A stretch of DNA of 64,000 nt. Origin: Mycobacterium kansasii ATCC 12478 (lineage in GTDB: Bacteria > Actinomycetota > Actinomycetes > Mycobacteriales > Mycobacteriaceae). The stretch spans positions 1,798,001 to 1,862,000 of the forward strand of contig NC_022663.1 of NCBI RefSeq assembly GCF_000157895.3. Direction: 5' to 3'. The notes below the pieces were generated by a model. That model searched no databases. It was given only the letters and a program-made list of their open reading frames with translations, and was not told the origin of the DNA. The translations under genes were made by a program, and so were the position numbers. Each line of letters opens with the position of its first letter. Position 1 is the first letter of the stretch. Of this stretch, positions 17,290 through 26,313 are shown piece by piece.

Positions 17290-17429
17290 GAAACGCTCCT
17301 CGAGCGAATGACGCTCGCGCGAACCCACACGAGCGTGTCGGCGCGGGCCGCGGCACCAGGACCGGGGCCGGTCCTGCCGTTGTAGTGACGGAAGGTGCCG
17401 CCCTGGCAGCAGAGCATGTCGCTGACCAT
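17286..17429 (-). CDS. phoAT: PhoAT-like antitoxin, small ORF overlapping phoH2
   Basis: A 47-codon ORF on the phoH2 strand runs from ATG 17429 (MVSDMLCCQGGTFRHYNG...) and ends with a TGA that overlaps the phoH2 GTG in the string GTGA, the arrangement described for phoAT-phoH2 in mycobacteria. The peptide is basic at its end (VRASVIRSRSVS) and has a GPGPGAAARA middle part. It has no domain that I recognise. The desA2 stop is 72 bp upstream. The evidence is position, translational coupling and the known system; the peptide sequence itself was not compared with known PhoAT. Confidence 0.6.
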   Translation of the reverse strand: MVSDMLCCQGGTFRHYNGRTGPGPGAAARADTLVWVRASVIRSRSVS

Positions 17430-17501
17430 CGTCTGCGACGCTACTCCGGTGACGACACTCCCGCAGGACAGGCGCGCCGACGCGCTCCGTGGAGGTCGGG
17501 A

Positions 17502-18329
17502 CTAGACGGTGACGAACGGCTTGAGCGCAGGCTCGTCGGCCACACCCCACGCGGTGATGCGATCGGCAATCACCTGGCCCCGCTGCTGCGGGCCGAAGAT
17601 CCCGGCCTCGGCCATCTTCTGCACCTTGTCCCGGTAGGCGTCAATGTCGCCTCCGACGACCTCGAGGTCGGCAGCGCGGGCCGCGATCGCAGCGATCGTC
17701 TCGTCCCGGGAGTAGTCGAGGCAGTGTGTGACCAGGTTGGCGAAGAACAGCTCGTGGCGCGCCTCGTCCCGGGCGATCCGGTCGATCAACCCGGCCAGGA
17801 TCGGTTCTTCGATCTGTGCGGCCAGATTTTGGCAGAACACGGCAAGGGAGCGCTCGTAAAACGCCATGTAGACCAGGGTCTCCACTTGCGTGTACTTGTC
17901 GGCGCGGTAGCCCTTCATGACGTGCTGGACGCGGACCTCTTCATTGGCGACCGGGTCCACCTCGCGGGTCACCACGAGGTATTCGCGCAGCGCGATGGCG
18001 TGCAGATGCTCTTCCGCTGTCCACCTGCCAAGCCAGCGGCCCCACCACTCCTCGAGGATGAAGTGCTCGACCAGTTCGCGGTGATGGCCGGCCAGGTTGT
18101 CCTTGAGGATCAGCAGGATCTCGCAGGCGTCGGTGATGACCCGCGGCAACGTCGCCTGGGACGGATCCCAGTCCCGTCCGCCGAGGAAGGCGAAATTCTC
18201 GCCGCGGTCGAACGGAACGTAGTCGTGGGCGAACCAGATGTCCTCGGTGTCAAGATGTCGAGCCATATTCTCTTCCACCACAGGCTCGAGTTCCAGGGTC
18301 AGCGCATTAGCGACAGGTTTCTGTGCCAT
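17502..18329 (-). CDS. desA2: Acyl-ACP desaturase DesA2
   Basis: DesA2 (Mtb Rv1094) belongs to the soluble ferritin-like acyl-[ACP] desaturases and is needed for mycolic acid synthesis. The 275-residue protein shows the paired iron motifs EEHLHA and, later, RDEARHELFF, plus the early HHRELVEHFI segment. From memory, DesA2 departs from plant-type desaturases in some of its iron ligands. I chose ATG 18329 (MAQKPVANALTLE), the orthologue's start, rather than ATG 18353 eight codons earlier. It is followed after 72 bp by the PhoAT-like ORF and preceded by glyA. Confidence 0.95.
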   Translation of the reverse strand: MAQKPVANALTLELEPVVEENMARHLDTEDIWFAHDYVPFDRGENFAFLGGRDWDPSQATLPRVITDACEILLILKDNLAGHHRELVEHFILEEWWGRWLGRWTAEEHLHAIALREYLVVTREVDPVANEEVRVQHVMKGYRADKYTQVETLVYMAFYERSLAVFCQNLAAQIEEPILAGLIDRIARDEARHELFFANLVTHCLDYSRDETIAAIAARAADLEVVGGDIDAYRDKVQKMAEAGIFGPQQRGQVIADRITAWGVADEPALKPFVTV

Positions 18330-18427
18330 GCAGTAACTGTAACCCGACGACACAGGTTTCGTGAAATTGGGGCTGCGCGTGTCGTGGCTTACCCGCGTGA
18401 TAACGCCGACAACGGTTTCGCTGCAGG

Positions 18428-19708
18428 CTAGCGACCTGCCAAGCTCCAGTCCTCGAGGCCCGCGTAGAGCGGAAACTCCCTGGCCAGGCGGGTCACCCGG
18501 GCGTGCAGCGCCGGGACATCGGCAGCGCTGCCGTCGGCCAGGGCGGTAGCGATCACATCGGCGACTTCGCTGAATTCGGCGTCGCCGAACCCGCGGGTAG
18601 CCAGCGCGGGCGTTCCAATCCGCAGGCCCGAGGTCACCATGGGCGGGCGAGGGTCGTTGGGCACGGCGTTGCGGTTGACCGTAATTCCGACCTCGTGCAA
18701 CAGATCCTCGGCGGCCTGGCCGTCCAGTGGAGAGTTGCGCAGGTCGACCAGCACCAGGTGGACGTCGGTTCCGCCGCTGACGACCGAGACGCCGGCCTTG
18801 GCGACATCGTCACCGAGCAGTCGTTCGGCGAGGATCCGGGCACCTGACAGGGTGCGCCGCTGGCGGTCGGCGAACTCGGGGGTGGCAGCGATCTTCAGGG
18901 CAACCGCCTTGCCCGCGATCACATGCATCAACGGCCCGCCCTGCTGGCCGGGGAACACCGCCGAGTTGATCGCCTTGGCGTACTCCTGCTTGCCCAGGAC
19001 CATGCCGGAACGGCCTCCGCCGAGCGTCTTGTGCACAGTGGTGGAAACCACGTCGGCGTGCGGCACCGGCGACGGATGCAATCCGGCGGCAACCAAACCG
19101 GCGAAATGCGCCATGTCCACCCACAACTTCGCGTCAACCTCGTCGGCGATGGCGCGAAACGCCGCGAAGTCGAGAATCCGGGGGTAGGCCGACCAGCCGG
19201 CAATGATCACCTTGGGACGGAATTCCAGCGCCTTGGCGCGCACCACGTCCATGTCGATCAGGTGCGTCGTGGGATCCACACCGTAGAACCCGTTCTCGTA
19301 CAACTTGCCGGAGAAGTTCAACCGCATCCCATGGGTCAGGTGGCCGCCGTTGGCGAGGTCCAGACCCAGCAGCCGCTCCCCCGGGGTCATCAGCGCGTGC
19401 AGGACCGCGGCGTTGGCCTGGGCGCCCGAATGCGGCTGCACGTTGGCGAAATCGGCGCCGAACAGCGCTTTGGCCCGGTCCCGGGCGATGTTTTCCACGA
19501 CGTCGACGTGCTCACAACCGCCGTAGTACCGCCGGCCCGGCAACCCCTCCGCATACTTGTTGGTCAGCACGCTGCCCTGGGCCTGCAACACCGAGCGCGG
19601 CACGAAGTTCTCCGAGGCGATCATCTCCAAGGTGTCTCGTTGCCGGCCGAGTTCCTTGCCCAGCAGCTCCGCGATCTCGGGGTCGACCTCGGCCAGCGGG
19701 GCGGACAT
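18428..19708 (-). CDS. glyA: Serine hydroxymethyltransferase
   Basis: GlyA interconverts serine and glycine while charging tetrahydrofolate with a one-carbon unit, using pyridoxal phosphate. The 426-residue protein has SENF at 32-35, the YYGGCE segment at 61-66 and the PLP lysine K227 in STTVHKTLGGGRSG. ATG 19708 (MSAPLAEVDPE) gives the known mycobacterial length; an in-frame GTG at 19768 would add 20 low-complexity residues and has no better ribosome site. The gene heads toward desA2, 98 bp away, and is divergent from coaA. Confidence 0.96.
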   Translation of the reverse strand: MSAPLAEVDPEIAELLGKELGRQRDTLEMIASENFVPRSVLQAQGSVLTNKYAEGLPGRRYYGGCEHVDVVENIARDRAKALFGADFANVQPHSGAQANAAVLHALMTPGERLLGLDLANGGHLTHGMRLNFSGKLYENGFYGVDPTTHLIDMDVVRAKALEFRPKVIIAGWSAYPRILDFAAFRAIADEVDAKLWVDMAHFAGLVAAGLHPSPVPHADVVSTTVHKTLGGGRSGMVLGKQEYAKAINSAVFPGQQGGPLMHVIAGKAVALKIAATPEFADRQRRTLSGARILAERLLGDDVAKAGVSVVSGGTDVHLVLVDLRNSPLDGQAAEDLLHEVGITVNRNAVPNDPRPPMVTSGLRIGTPALATRGFGDAEFSEVADVIATALADGSAADVPALHARVTRLAREFPLYAGLEDWSLAGR

Positions 19709-20019
19709 GACCGAGCTGGTCTCAGGGGCCGTTACGCGGGCAGAAGTACGGGCGTCAGGTGCGGCAGTCACGGGCGCCAGTCTATCGAGGGTGGCGCTTC
19801 GCGGCTGATCGTGTTCGACGCACCCGATCCCGTGATCGCCGCGGCTACCGGAGGTCTCGCCTGTCCGGCGGGTAACCGGGTAACGACCTGCCCACCCGTC
19901 GGCGACCCTGTCCGGCGGGTTCGGTCGTCGCTGAAAGCCGGGCACTTCGCCGTGGGCTTGGCGCACGCTTTACCCGGCCCAGCCGTCAGACCCGCGTCGA
20001 TCCCTGCAAGACTGACACC
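19709..20019. promoter_or_regulatory. Divergent glyA-coaA intergenic region
   Basis: This 311-bp gap must hold the glyA and coaA promoters. It contains an exact 13-bp direct repeat, CTGTCCGGCGGGT, at 19861-19873 and 19908-19920. I looked for a glycine riboswitch ahead of glyA and did not find its conserved core. No ORF is supported. Confidence 0.45.
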
Positions 20020-20958
20020 ATGCCACGGCTTAGCGAGCCGAGCCCGTATGTCGAGTTCGACCGAAAGCAATGGCGCGCGCTCCGTATGTCGACCCCACTG
20101 GCCCTCACCGAAGAGGAATTGGTCGGCCTGCGTGGTCTGGGTGAGCAGATCGACCTGTTGGAAGTCGAAGAGGTGTATCTGCCTCTGGCCCGGCTCATCC
20201 ACCTTCAGGTAGCCGCCCGTCAGCGGTTGTTCGCCGCAACCGCCGAATTCCTCGGCGAGCCGCAGCAGAACCCGGACCGGCCGGTGCCGTTCATCATCGG
20301 TGTGGCCGGCAGCGTGGCGGTCGGCAAATCGACCACCGCACGTGTGCTACAGGCGCTGCTTGCCCGCTGGGACCACCATCCGCGGGTGGACCTGGTGACC
20401 ACCGACGGCTTTCTCTACCCCAACGCCGAGCTGGAACGGCGAAGCCTCATGCACCGCAAGGGTTTTCCGGAGAGCTATAACCGCCGGGCGCTGATGCGGT
20501 TCGTGACCTCGGTGAAGTCGGGCTCGGAATATGCGTGTGCGCCCGTGTATTCACATCTGCACTACGACATCATTCCCGGGGCCAAACACGTGGTCCGCCA
20601 TCCGGACATCCTGATCTTGGAGGGGCTCAACGTCTTGCAGACCGGGCCCACCCTGATGGTCTCGGACCTGTTCGACTTCTCCCTTTACGTCGATGCGCGC
20701 ATCGAGGACATCGAACAGTGGTACGTGTCGCGGTTCTTGGCCATGCGCAGCACGGCGTTCGCCAACCCGGAATCACACTTTCACCACTATTCGGCATTGT
20801 CCGACCCGCAGGCCGTGGTCGCGGCCCGCGAGATCTGGCGGTCGATCAACCGGCCCAATCTCGTCGAGAACATCCTGCCGACCCGGCCGCGTGCCACCCT
20901 GGTGCTGCGCAAAGACGCCGACCACGCGATCAACCGGCTGCGGCTGCGCAAGCTGTAG
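20020..20958 (+). CDS. coaA: Pantothenate kinase type I
   Basis: CoaA phosphorylates pantothenate, the first and controlling step of coenzyme A synthesis. The 312-residue protein has the P-loop GVAGSVAVGKST near 94-105 (K103), TTDGFLYPN, the RKGFPESYNRRAL stretch and IPGAKHVV, all typical of the bacterial CoA-inhibited kinase. Its length equals that of Mtb Rv1092c. It starts at ATG 20020 and ends with TAG; the PE_PGRS gene converges on it 27 bp beyond. Confidence 0.96.
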   Translation: MPRLSEPSPYVEFDRKQWRALRMSTPLALTEEELVGLRGLGEQIDLLEVEEVYLPLARLIHLQVAARQRLFAATAEFLGEPQQNPDRPVPFIIGVAGSVAVGKSTTARVLQALLARWDHHPRVDLVTTDGFLYPNAELERRSLMHRKGFPESYNRRALMRFVTSVKSGSEYACAPVYSHLHYDIIPGAKHVVRHPDILILEGLNVLQTGPTLMVSDLFDFSLYVDARIEDIEQWYVSRFLAMRSTAFANPESHFHHYSALSDPQAVVAAREIWRSINRPNLVENILPTRPRATLVLRKDADHAINRLRLRKL

Positions 20959-20985
20959 CACGGCCCGCGTCGAGCCGGTGCCGAA

Positions 20986-21945
20986 TCAGACCGGCGATGC
21001 GCCGTGGACTCCGTGCTTGCCGAACAGCAGGCCACCCGTCCCACCCTCGCCCCCGATGCCGCCATTGGAGCCGTTGCCGCCGTTACCGCCGTCGCCGATC
21101 AGGATGGCGTTGCCGCCCTTTCCGCCGTTGCCGCCCAAGCTGCCATGGCCGCCGCCCGAGCTGCCCAAGCCACCCACGCCGCCGTCGCCGCAGAGCAAGC
21201 CGCCGTTACCGCCGTCGCCGCCGGAGCCGCCTGGTTGGCCATCCCCGCCACCTTTGCCGCCCTCGGCGCCGGCACCTCCGTGGCCCACCAGGTGAGCGCT
21301 GCCACCGGCACCGCCCTGGCCGCCGGGGCCCAGCACGGCGTCGCCGCCCATGCCGCCCTGCCCGCCGCTGCCGAGCAGCCAGCCGCCCGCGCCGCCCGCG
21401 CCTCCGGGCAGACCAGCCCCCATCCCGCCGTTGGCGACGCCACCGGCGCCGCCGTTGCCGCCGTTGCCGATCAGGCCAGCGCACCCACCGGCGCCGCCAG
21501 GCTGGTCGGGCCCGCCGTTTCCGCCGTTACCGCCGTTACCCAGCAGCAGCCCACCAGGACCCCCGGGCTGCCCGGGTCCGCCGTTAGCTCCGTTACCGAT
21601 CAATGGCCGCCCCAGAAACGCCTGAGTGGGCGCGTTGATCGCATTGAGGAGGGTCTGCTCGACATTGGCGGCCTCGGTGCTCGCGTACGCGCCCGCGCCT
21701 GCCGTCAAAGCCTGCACGAGCTGTGCATGAAAACCGGCCACTTGCGTACCGAGCTTCTGATAGGCCTGCGCGTAGGCGGAAAACAGTGCGGCAACACCCG
21801 CCGACACCTCGTCGGCGGCAGCCACCACCACGCCGGCCGTCGGGGCCGCCGCAGCCGCGTTGGCCGCGCTGATGCTCGAACCGATTCCGGCCAAATCGGT
21901 GGCCGCCGCGGCCATCATTTCCGAACTCGCGATCACGAACGACAT
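20986..21945 (-). CDS. PE_PGRS family protein, short form
   Basis: A 319-residue protein of the mycobacteria-specific PE_PGRS family, positional equivalent of Mtb Rv1091. The PE domain (about residues 1-100) begins MSFVIASSEMMAAAATDLAG and holds the YxxxE secretion signal YASTE, so export by a type VII system is expected. A linker with AFLGRPLIGNGANG leads into about 190 residues of GGxGGx repeats (GGNGGNGG, GGAGG), with LLGNGGNGG and LIGNGGNGG blocks. I chose ATG 21945 at the PE start. The protein is much shorter than many PE_PGRS proteins and ends GKHGVHGASPV. Its role is unknown. Confidence 0.93.
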   Translation of the reverse strand: MSFVIASSEMMAAAATDLAGIGSSISAANAAAAAPTAGVVVAAADEVSAGVAALFSAYAQAYQKLGTQVAGFHAQLVQALTAGAGAYASTEAANVEQTLLNAINAPTQAFLGRPLIGNGANGGPGQPGGPGGLLLGNGGNGGNGGPDQPGGAGGCAGLIGNGGNGGAGGVANGGMGAGLPGGAGGAGGWLLGSGGQGGMGGDAVLGPGGQGGAGGSAHLVGHGGAGAEGGKGGGDGQPGGSGGDGGNGGLLCGDGGVGGLGSSGGGHGSLGGNGGKGGNAILIGDGGNGGNGSNGGIGGEGGTGGLLFGKHGVHGASPV

Positions 21946-22117
21946 GGCTGCCCCCAATCTCCGCACCTGAATCACGTCGACCACCGGCAATGACCGGAAA
22001 TTGGAGCGTATCGCCGCCGGAAACGACATCTTCCGCTTTTTGCCGAAAGCGCCGCCGGAATGGCGGACGCGGGGCGTCCACGGCATCCAGCGGCGCCCCG
22101 CGTCAGCAACACGGCGA

Positions 22118-22531
22118 CTAGGCCGTCAGCCGGCGCACCCCCAGGTACTGCAGACCGGCGAACAACGCCGTGTACCCGCCGCTGGCCAGGGTCGCGGCCA
22201 CGCCAACGGCGGTCATGGGCACCAGCTCGGCGGCCACGACAGCGGCCAGGGTGTAGACGATGTTGCCCACGACGACCCCGATACCTGCCCGGCGCAGGTT
22301 CGGCAGCGCGGCAAGACCGAACACCACCAGGCCGTAGAGCACGAAGAAAGCGCCCATGCTGTATTCCTGGCCGGACGCCAGGCCCGTCATCTTCGAAATC
22401 GGGTCGGCGGCGACGGCGACGGCCAAACCCAGCAGTCCCGTCAACGTGGCATCGGCACGCATCGCGAACCGCAGCAGTGAGTCCGTCGAGTCGTATAGCG
22501 GCCGGATTGTCGGATCGGAAAGAGCGGTCAT
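22118..22531 (-). CDS. Small four-helix membrane protein
   Basis: A 137-residue conserved integral membrane protein that I do not recognise further. It has four hydrophobic segments, near residues 30-45 (LTGLLGLAVAVAAD), 60-75 (MGAFFVLYGLVVFGLAAL), 83-100 (GIGVVVGNIVYTLAAVVAAE) and 105-125. The start ATG 22531 has AAGGAG nine bases upstream. It lies 115 bp downstream of the methyltransferase gene on the same strand, and the region of the PE_PGRS start is 172 bp further on. Confidence 0.7.
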   Translation of the reverse strand: MTALSDPTIRPLYDSTDSLLRFAMRADATLTGLLGLAVAVAADPISKMTGLASGQEYSMGAFFVLYGLVVFGLAALPNLRRAGIGVVVGNIVYTLAAVVAAELVPMTAVGVAATLASGGYTALFAGLQYLGVRRLTA

Positions 22532-22646
22532 GCCATTACTCCTTGGCTGTATGGAAGGCGGTTTGTGGAACAGGTTTCACGGTGCCGCCCAAGCACTGCC
22601 AGATCGACGCATGGCACTGCCAGCTACTGCCATCGACGGGCCAAGA

Positions 22647-23732
22647 TCACACCGCGATGCCCTCGACCAGGCTGTATGGCGAGGCGGTTGCCACCACACG
22701 GGTCATGCGAAAGCCCGCGCGCCCCAGGAGTCGGCTGTACTCTTCGGCGGTGCGTTCGCGCGCGTCCGCGAGCAGCAGCATCTCCAGGTCGACCCATTTA
22801 CCCATGAATTCCCGGTCGTGCGGCGGAATCACCTGCTCGATGAGCAAGACCTTCGTGCCCGCTGCCGCCGCCGCACGGACGTTGCGAAGGATTCGCACCG
22901 CGTCGTCGTCGGGCCAGTCGTGGATGATGTGCTTGAGGACGTAGGCGTCGCCGCCGGTCGGTATCTCGTCGAAGAACGAACCAGCTTCGATCCGAACCCG
23001 GTCCGCGACCAGGTGTTCGGAAAGCAGGTCGGGGGCTCCGGCAACCACGTGGCCAAGGTCGAACAGGATGCCACGTGCCTGCGGCGCCGACGTCAGGACC
23101 GCGGCCAACAGCCGACCATGTCCGCCACCGACGTCGACGACGGTCCCACAGTCGCTGAAGTCATAGGCGGCGACCACCGGCGCAATCGACAGTTCCGACG
23201 AACTTGTCATGGCCTGGTTGAAGATTTCGGTGAGCGCCGGTTCACTGGCGAGATAGTCGAAGAACGGCTTGCCGCGCAATGCCGGGACGACGGTGTGGCC
23301 GCTGCGCACCGCATCCGTGAGCCGGCTCCAGTGCTCTCGATGAGCAGGAGCACCGACAAATCGAGCCATCCCGGCCAACGACACGTCGGCATCGCTGCGA
23401 AGAGCGTCCGCCAGCGGGGTCAAGGCGTAGCGGCCATCGCGGCATCGCCGGAAGATACCGCGTCCGATCAGGGCCCGCAGTAGCCGGCTGAGGGCGTCGG
23501 CATCGGCGCCGACGGCTGCCGCGAGTTCATCGGCGGTCATCGGCCCATTGGCGAGCGCGTCGGCGATACCGAGGTCCGCGGCGACGGTGATCGCCTGAGC
23601 CGCCCAGGCCTGCAGGATCATTTCCATCAGGGCGACCGGTGCCGGAACCAGGCCGCGATGCAGTCGACCGAGGTGATGCCGCACCGTCTCGACGATCCGC
23701 ACGACCCCGGCCGGCGGAAGCTTTGCTGCCAT
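22647..23732 (-). CDS. SAM-dependent O-methyltransferase (COMT-like)
   Basis: A two-domain O-methyltransferase of 361 residues like plant caffeate and bacterial polyketide O-methyltransferases. The N-terminal winged-helix dimerisation part (LGIADALANGPMTADELA, LSRLLRAL) covers about 35-115. The catalytic part has the SAM loop DVGGGHG at 200-206 and a catalytic histidine at 271 in KHIIHDWPDDD. The substrate is not evident: no polyketide or other biosynthetic genes are nearby. It appears accessory relative to the Mtb gene order and could modify a lipid or an exogenous phenol. Confidence 0.85.
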   Translation of the reverse strand: MAAKLPPAGVVRIVETVRHHLGRLHRGLVPAPVALMEMILQAWAAQAITVAADLGIADALANGPMTADELAAAVGADADALSRLLRALIGRGIFRRCRDGRYALTPLADALRSDADVSLAGMARFVGAPAHREHWSRLTDAVRSGHTVVPALRGKPFFDYLASEPALTEIFNQAMTSSSELSIAPVVAAYDFSDCGTVVDVGGGHGRLLAAVLTSAPQARGILFDLGHVVAGAPDLLSEHLVADRVRIEAGSFFDEIPTGGDAYVLKHIIHDWPDDDAVRILRNVRAAAAAGTKVLLIEQVIPPHDREFMGKWVDLEMLLLADARERTAEEYSRLLGRAGFRMTRVVATASPYSLVEGIAV

Positions 23733-23808
23733 GACTACCCTTTCGGCCTACCCAACCAGGTATTCGACGCTCAGGACGCTGAGGATGGTACGCCGGCCAG
23801 CGCCCGGG

Positions 23809-25179
23809 TTAATCGCTGGGAACGGCGACCCGCCCGCGCAGATCGGCGGCGATCAGCCGAGCCGCGGCGTTCTGCCAATTGTGCAGTGAGCGCTGCGGCA
23901 CCTCAGTCACCAGCCACTGCCAGGCTTGGCGGGCGGTCGCATCCAAACCAGCTGCGGTGGCGTTTTGCGCGTAGGCGCGCACGCCCACGACGTAGGGGAA
24001 ATACACCGAGTTGTAGTAACGCCAGTGTTCGGTGGTTCCGAAATCGCCGGCGTCGCGCGGCTTGAGCCGGGCAATGCCGTCGGCCAGCACGGCCTTGAGT
24101 TCGTTGGCCCGCTCCAAAGGATGATCGGGTGCCCCGCGTGCGGCCAACCGCTCATCGATCACCGGCAACGCGGTCAGCGGGCTGGCGACGAGTTTGGTCA
24201 GATCGCCATAGTGGCCCAGTGCCCGGCGGGTGAGCCGGACGAAGGTGTCGTCGTCCACGTCGGCGAGGGGGTTCACCGACCGCAGCGGCAAACCCGCCCC
24301 GGTATGCCGCAATGCGGCCCGGTCGGCGCGTAGCGCGGGCGACCGGGAAAACGCCAGCCGGTCCAGCAGCCCGGCCAGCGGATCGGCGAGCACCTGCACG
24401 ATGATCGCGATCGCCAGGCTGGTGAAAAGCAGCACCGTCAGCGCGGTCTGCGCCGCCGGCTCGGTGCGGGTCACCGCCAAACTGATCAGCGCCTGACCGC
24501 CGAACAACACCGCCACCGCCAGCGTGCCGAAAAACGAGCGCAACATGTCTGCCCGCAACGCCTGGCCCTCGTCGAAGGCGTCCCACAGGGCAACCGCCAC
24601 CCCGAGCGCCAAGACGTCGAAACCCGTCGACGCCAGAGCCAGCCAGCTGGGCACCAGGCCCAGCGGAATGATCAGGATGGCGTTGGCCAGCGCGAAGAAC
24701 AGGGTTGCCACGATCACCACGCCAACGACGGGCGTCGGCTGCGCGGGCCGCAGCACCGCGACCACCATCGCCCCGAGGGTGGATGCGGATATCACCGCCA
24801 ACATCATCAGGTGGCCGGCCCGCAACGGGCCGGTGACGCCGCCCGCCATCGTCGCGCCGAACAAGGTCAGCGCCGCGACACCGCCGATGAGCACGAGCTC
24901 GCGGGTGCGCGCCCGCCAGCTGTCGCACGGCCGGGCCAGCTCAAGAAGCACCGCCAACCACGCGACGCCGGGGACGGCGACAAGGTAGATCTCCAGTCGG
25001 CTCAGCAGCGCGGCGTGCCCGACGCTGGTCGTGCGCACCGCATCCAAGGCCACCACCAGCGCGAAACCGCACAGTCCAGTCGCCGCCAACACCAGCACCG
25101 GCTTGCGCGGATCACGGGCCAGGAGGTACAGCCCCAGCCACAGGCTCAGCGTGAACACCGCCGCCGACAGCGCAGCCAT
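23809..25179 (-). CDS. Large integral membrane protein of unknown function
   Basis: A 456-residue protein without a family that I recognise. The first 290 or so residues form about nine membrane helices (for example LSLWLGLYLLA, LVLAATGLCGFALVVAL, VVGVVIVATLFFALANAILI). The remainder is a soluble domain with DDTFVRLTRRALGHYGDLTKL and a conserved-looking WRYYNSVYFPYVVGVRAYAQN. This layout suggests a sensor or a membrane-tethered regulatory protein, but no catalytic motif is visible. It lies 190 bp downstream of Z-FPP synthase, across the 57-bp tandem repeat. Confidence 0.65.
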   Translation of the reverse strand: MAALSAAVFTLSLWLGLYLLARDPRKPVLVLAATGLCGFALVVALDAVRTTSVGHAALLSRLEIYLVAVPGVAWLAVLLELARPCDSWRARTRELVLIGGVAALTLFGATMAGGVTGPLRAGHLMMLAVISASTLGAMVVAVLRPAQPTPVVGVVIVATLFFALANAILIIPLGLVPSWLALASTGFDVLALGVAVALWDAFDEGQALRADMLRSFFGTLAVAVLFGGQALISLAVTRTEPAAQTALTVLLFTSLAIAIIVQVLADPLAGLLDRLAFSRSPALRADRAALRHTGAGLPLRSVNPLADVDDDTFVRLTRRALGHYGDLTKLVASPLTALPVIDERLAARGAPDHPLERANELKAVLADGIARLKPRDAGDFGTTEHWRYYNSVYFPYVVGVRAYAQNATAAGLDATARQAWQWLVTEVPQRSLHNWQNAAARLIAADLRGRVAVPSD

Positions 25180-25190
25180 GCATCCAGTTT

Positions 25191-25369
25191 GGCACGGGGT
25201 CCGATTCGTGCCGACCCGCTACACCCGGCATCGCCGCGCTCGCGATCGGCACGGGGTCCGATTCGTGCCGACCCGCTACACCCGGCATCGCCGCGCTCGC
25301 GATCGGCACGGGGTCCGATTCGTGCCGACCCGCTACACCCGGCATCGCCGCGCTCGCGATCGGCACGGG
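25191..25369. repeat. 57-bp tandem repeat, three copies plus a part
   Basis: Three identical 57-bp units begin at 25191, 25248 and 25305, and a fourth breaks off after GGCACGGG at 25362-25369. Each starts GGCACGGGGTCCGATTCGTG and contains CCCGCTACACCCGGCATCGC. The array fills the gap between the Z-FPP synthase stop (25370) and the membrane protein start (25179). Identical copies point to recent slippage or homogenisation, as in mycobacterial VNTR loci. There are no spacers, so it is not a CRISPR. Confidence 0.95.
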
Positions 25370-26158
25370 TTACTTGCCGTACCGCCGATGGCGCTGGCTG
25401 TAATCGCGCAGCGCGCGCAGAAAATCGACCCGGCGAAACGCGGGCCAGTGCGCTTCGGTGAACCACATCTCCGAATATGCGCTTTGCCACAGCAGGAAAC
25501 CGGACAGGCGTTGCTCGCCTGAGGTGCGAATCACCAAATCCGGGTCAGGTTGGCCCGATGTGTAGAGATTTTCGGAAATGCCGTCTTCGGTCACCGCGTC
25601 GACGAGCTCTTCGGCACTGGCGCCGTTGGCCAATTCTTTGCTCAACAACGCCCGAACCGCGTCGACGATCTCCCGGCGCCCGCCGTAGCCCACCGCGACG
25701 TTGACGTGGAACGACGCCGTCTCGGGGGTCGATTCCACAGCGTCGCGCACCCGGCGGGCCGGCTCCTCCCCGATCAGCCCCAGATCGCCGACGGTACGCA
25801 CACTCCAGCGGTTGGCCGGGGCACAGATCTCCTCGACGACGTCGGTGATGATCTCGATCAGTCCGGCGAGCTCATCGGGATCACGCTGGAGGTTCTCGGT
25901 GGAAAGCAGGTAGACGGTGGTCATCTCGATGCCGGCGTCCTGGCACCACCGCAGCATCTCGGCAATCTTGGCGGCACCCATCCGGTAGCCGTAGCTGACG
26001 TCCTCGTAACCCGCGCTGCGCGCCCACCGGCGGTTGCCGTCGCACAGCACAGCGATGTGTCTCGGCAATTCGGATCGAGTGGCGGCCAGACCCTGCCGCA
26101 ACCGAAGCTCGTAAATCCGATACAACGGCTCTTTGAGCCGCGGCGGGATGATCTCCAC
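25370..26158 (-). CDS. (2Z,6E)-farnesyl diphosphate synthase
   Basis: A short-chain cis-prenyltransferase, orthologue of Mtb Rv1086, which adds one isoprene unit in Z configuration to geranyl diphosphate on the way to decaprenyl phosphate, the cell-wall sugar carrier. The 262-residue protein has the catalytic aspartate D40 in LCDGNRRWAR, the conserved LSTENLQRD, VGYGGRREI, and the pyrophosphate-binding RTSGEQRLSGFLLWQ block. I chose GTG 26158 (VEIIPPRLKEP), which gives the orthologue's exact length. The last bases before its stop form the start of the 57-bp repeat array. Confidence 0.93.
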   Translation of the reverse strand: MEIIPPRLKEPLYRIYELRLRQGLAATRSELPRHIAVLCDGNRRWARSAGYEDVSYGYRMGAAKIAEMLRWCQDAGIEMTTVYLLSTENLQRDPDELAGLIEIITDVVEEICAPANRWSVRTVGDLGLIGEEPARRVRDAVESTPETASFHVNVAVGYGGRREIVDAVRALLSKELANGASAEELVDAVTEDGISENLYTSGQPDPDLVIRTSGEQRLSGFLLWQSAYSEMWFTEAHWPAFRRVDFLRALRDYSQRHRRYGK

Positions 26159-26313
26159 AAGAATCCAGACTACTGTGATGGACACCAGATTCCGGCCTTG
26201 ATCCGGGCCAAAATCACCGCACGCGCGCCCACGTCGTAACGGTCTACGTCGACCGACCCGACTAGGGTGATTGTGACGGTTACCGGCAATAACACAACGG
26301 GGAGATGGGAGAC

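Noticed and set aside
19709..20019. Glycine riboswitch upstream of glyA
   Set aside because: The conserved glycine aptamer core was not found on the glyA strand; only a 13-bp direct repeat is present.
21004..21993. Alanine-rich ORF opposite the PE_PGRS gene
   Set aside because: GGxGGx repeats read backward give Ala/Val/Thr-rich frames; it is a shadow.
25191..25369. CRISPR array
   Set aside because: The units follow each other directly with no spacers and no cas genes are present.
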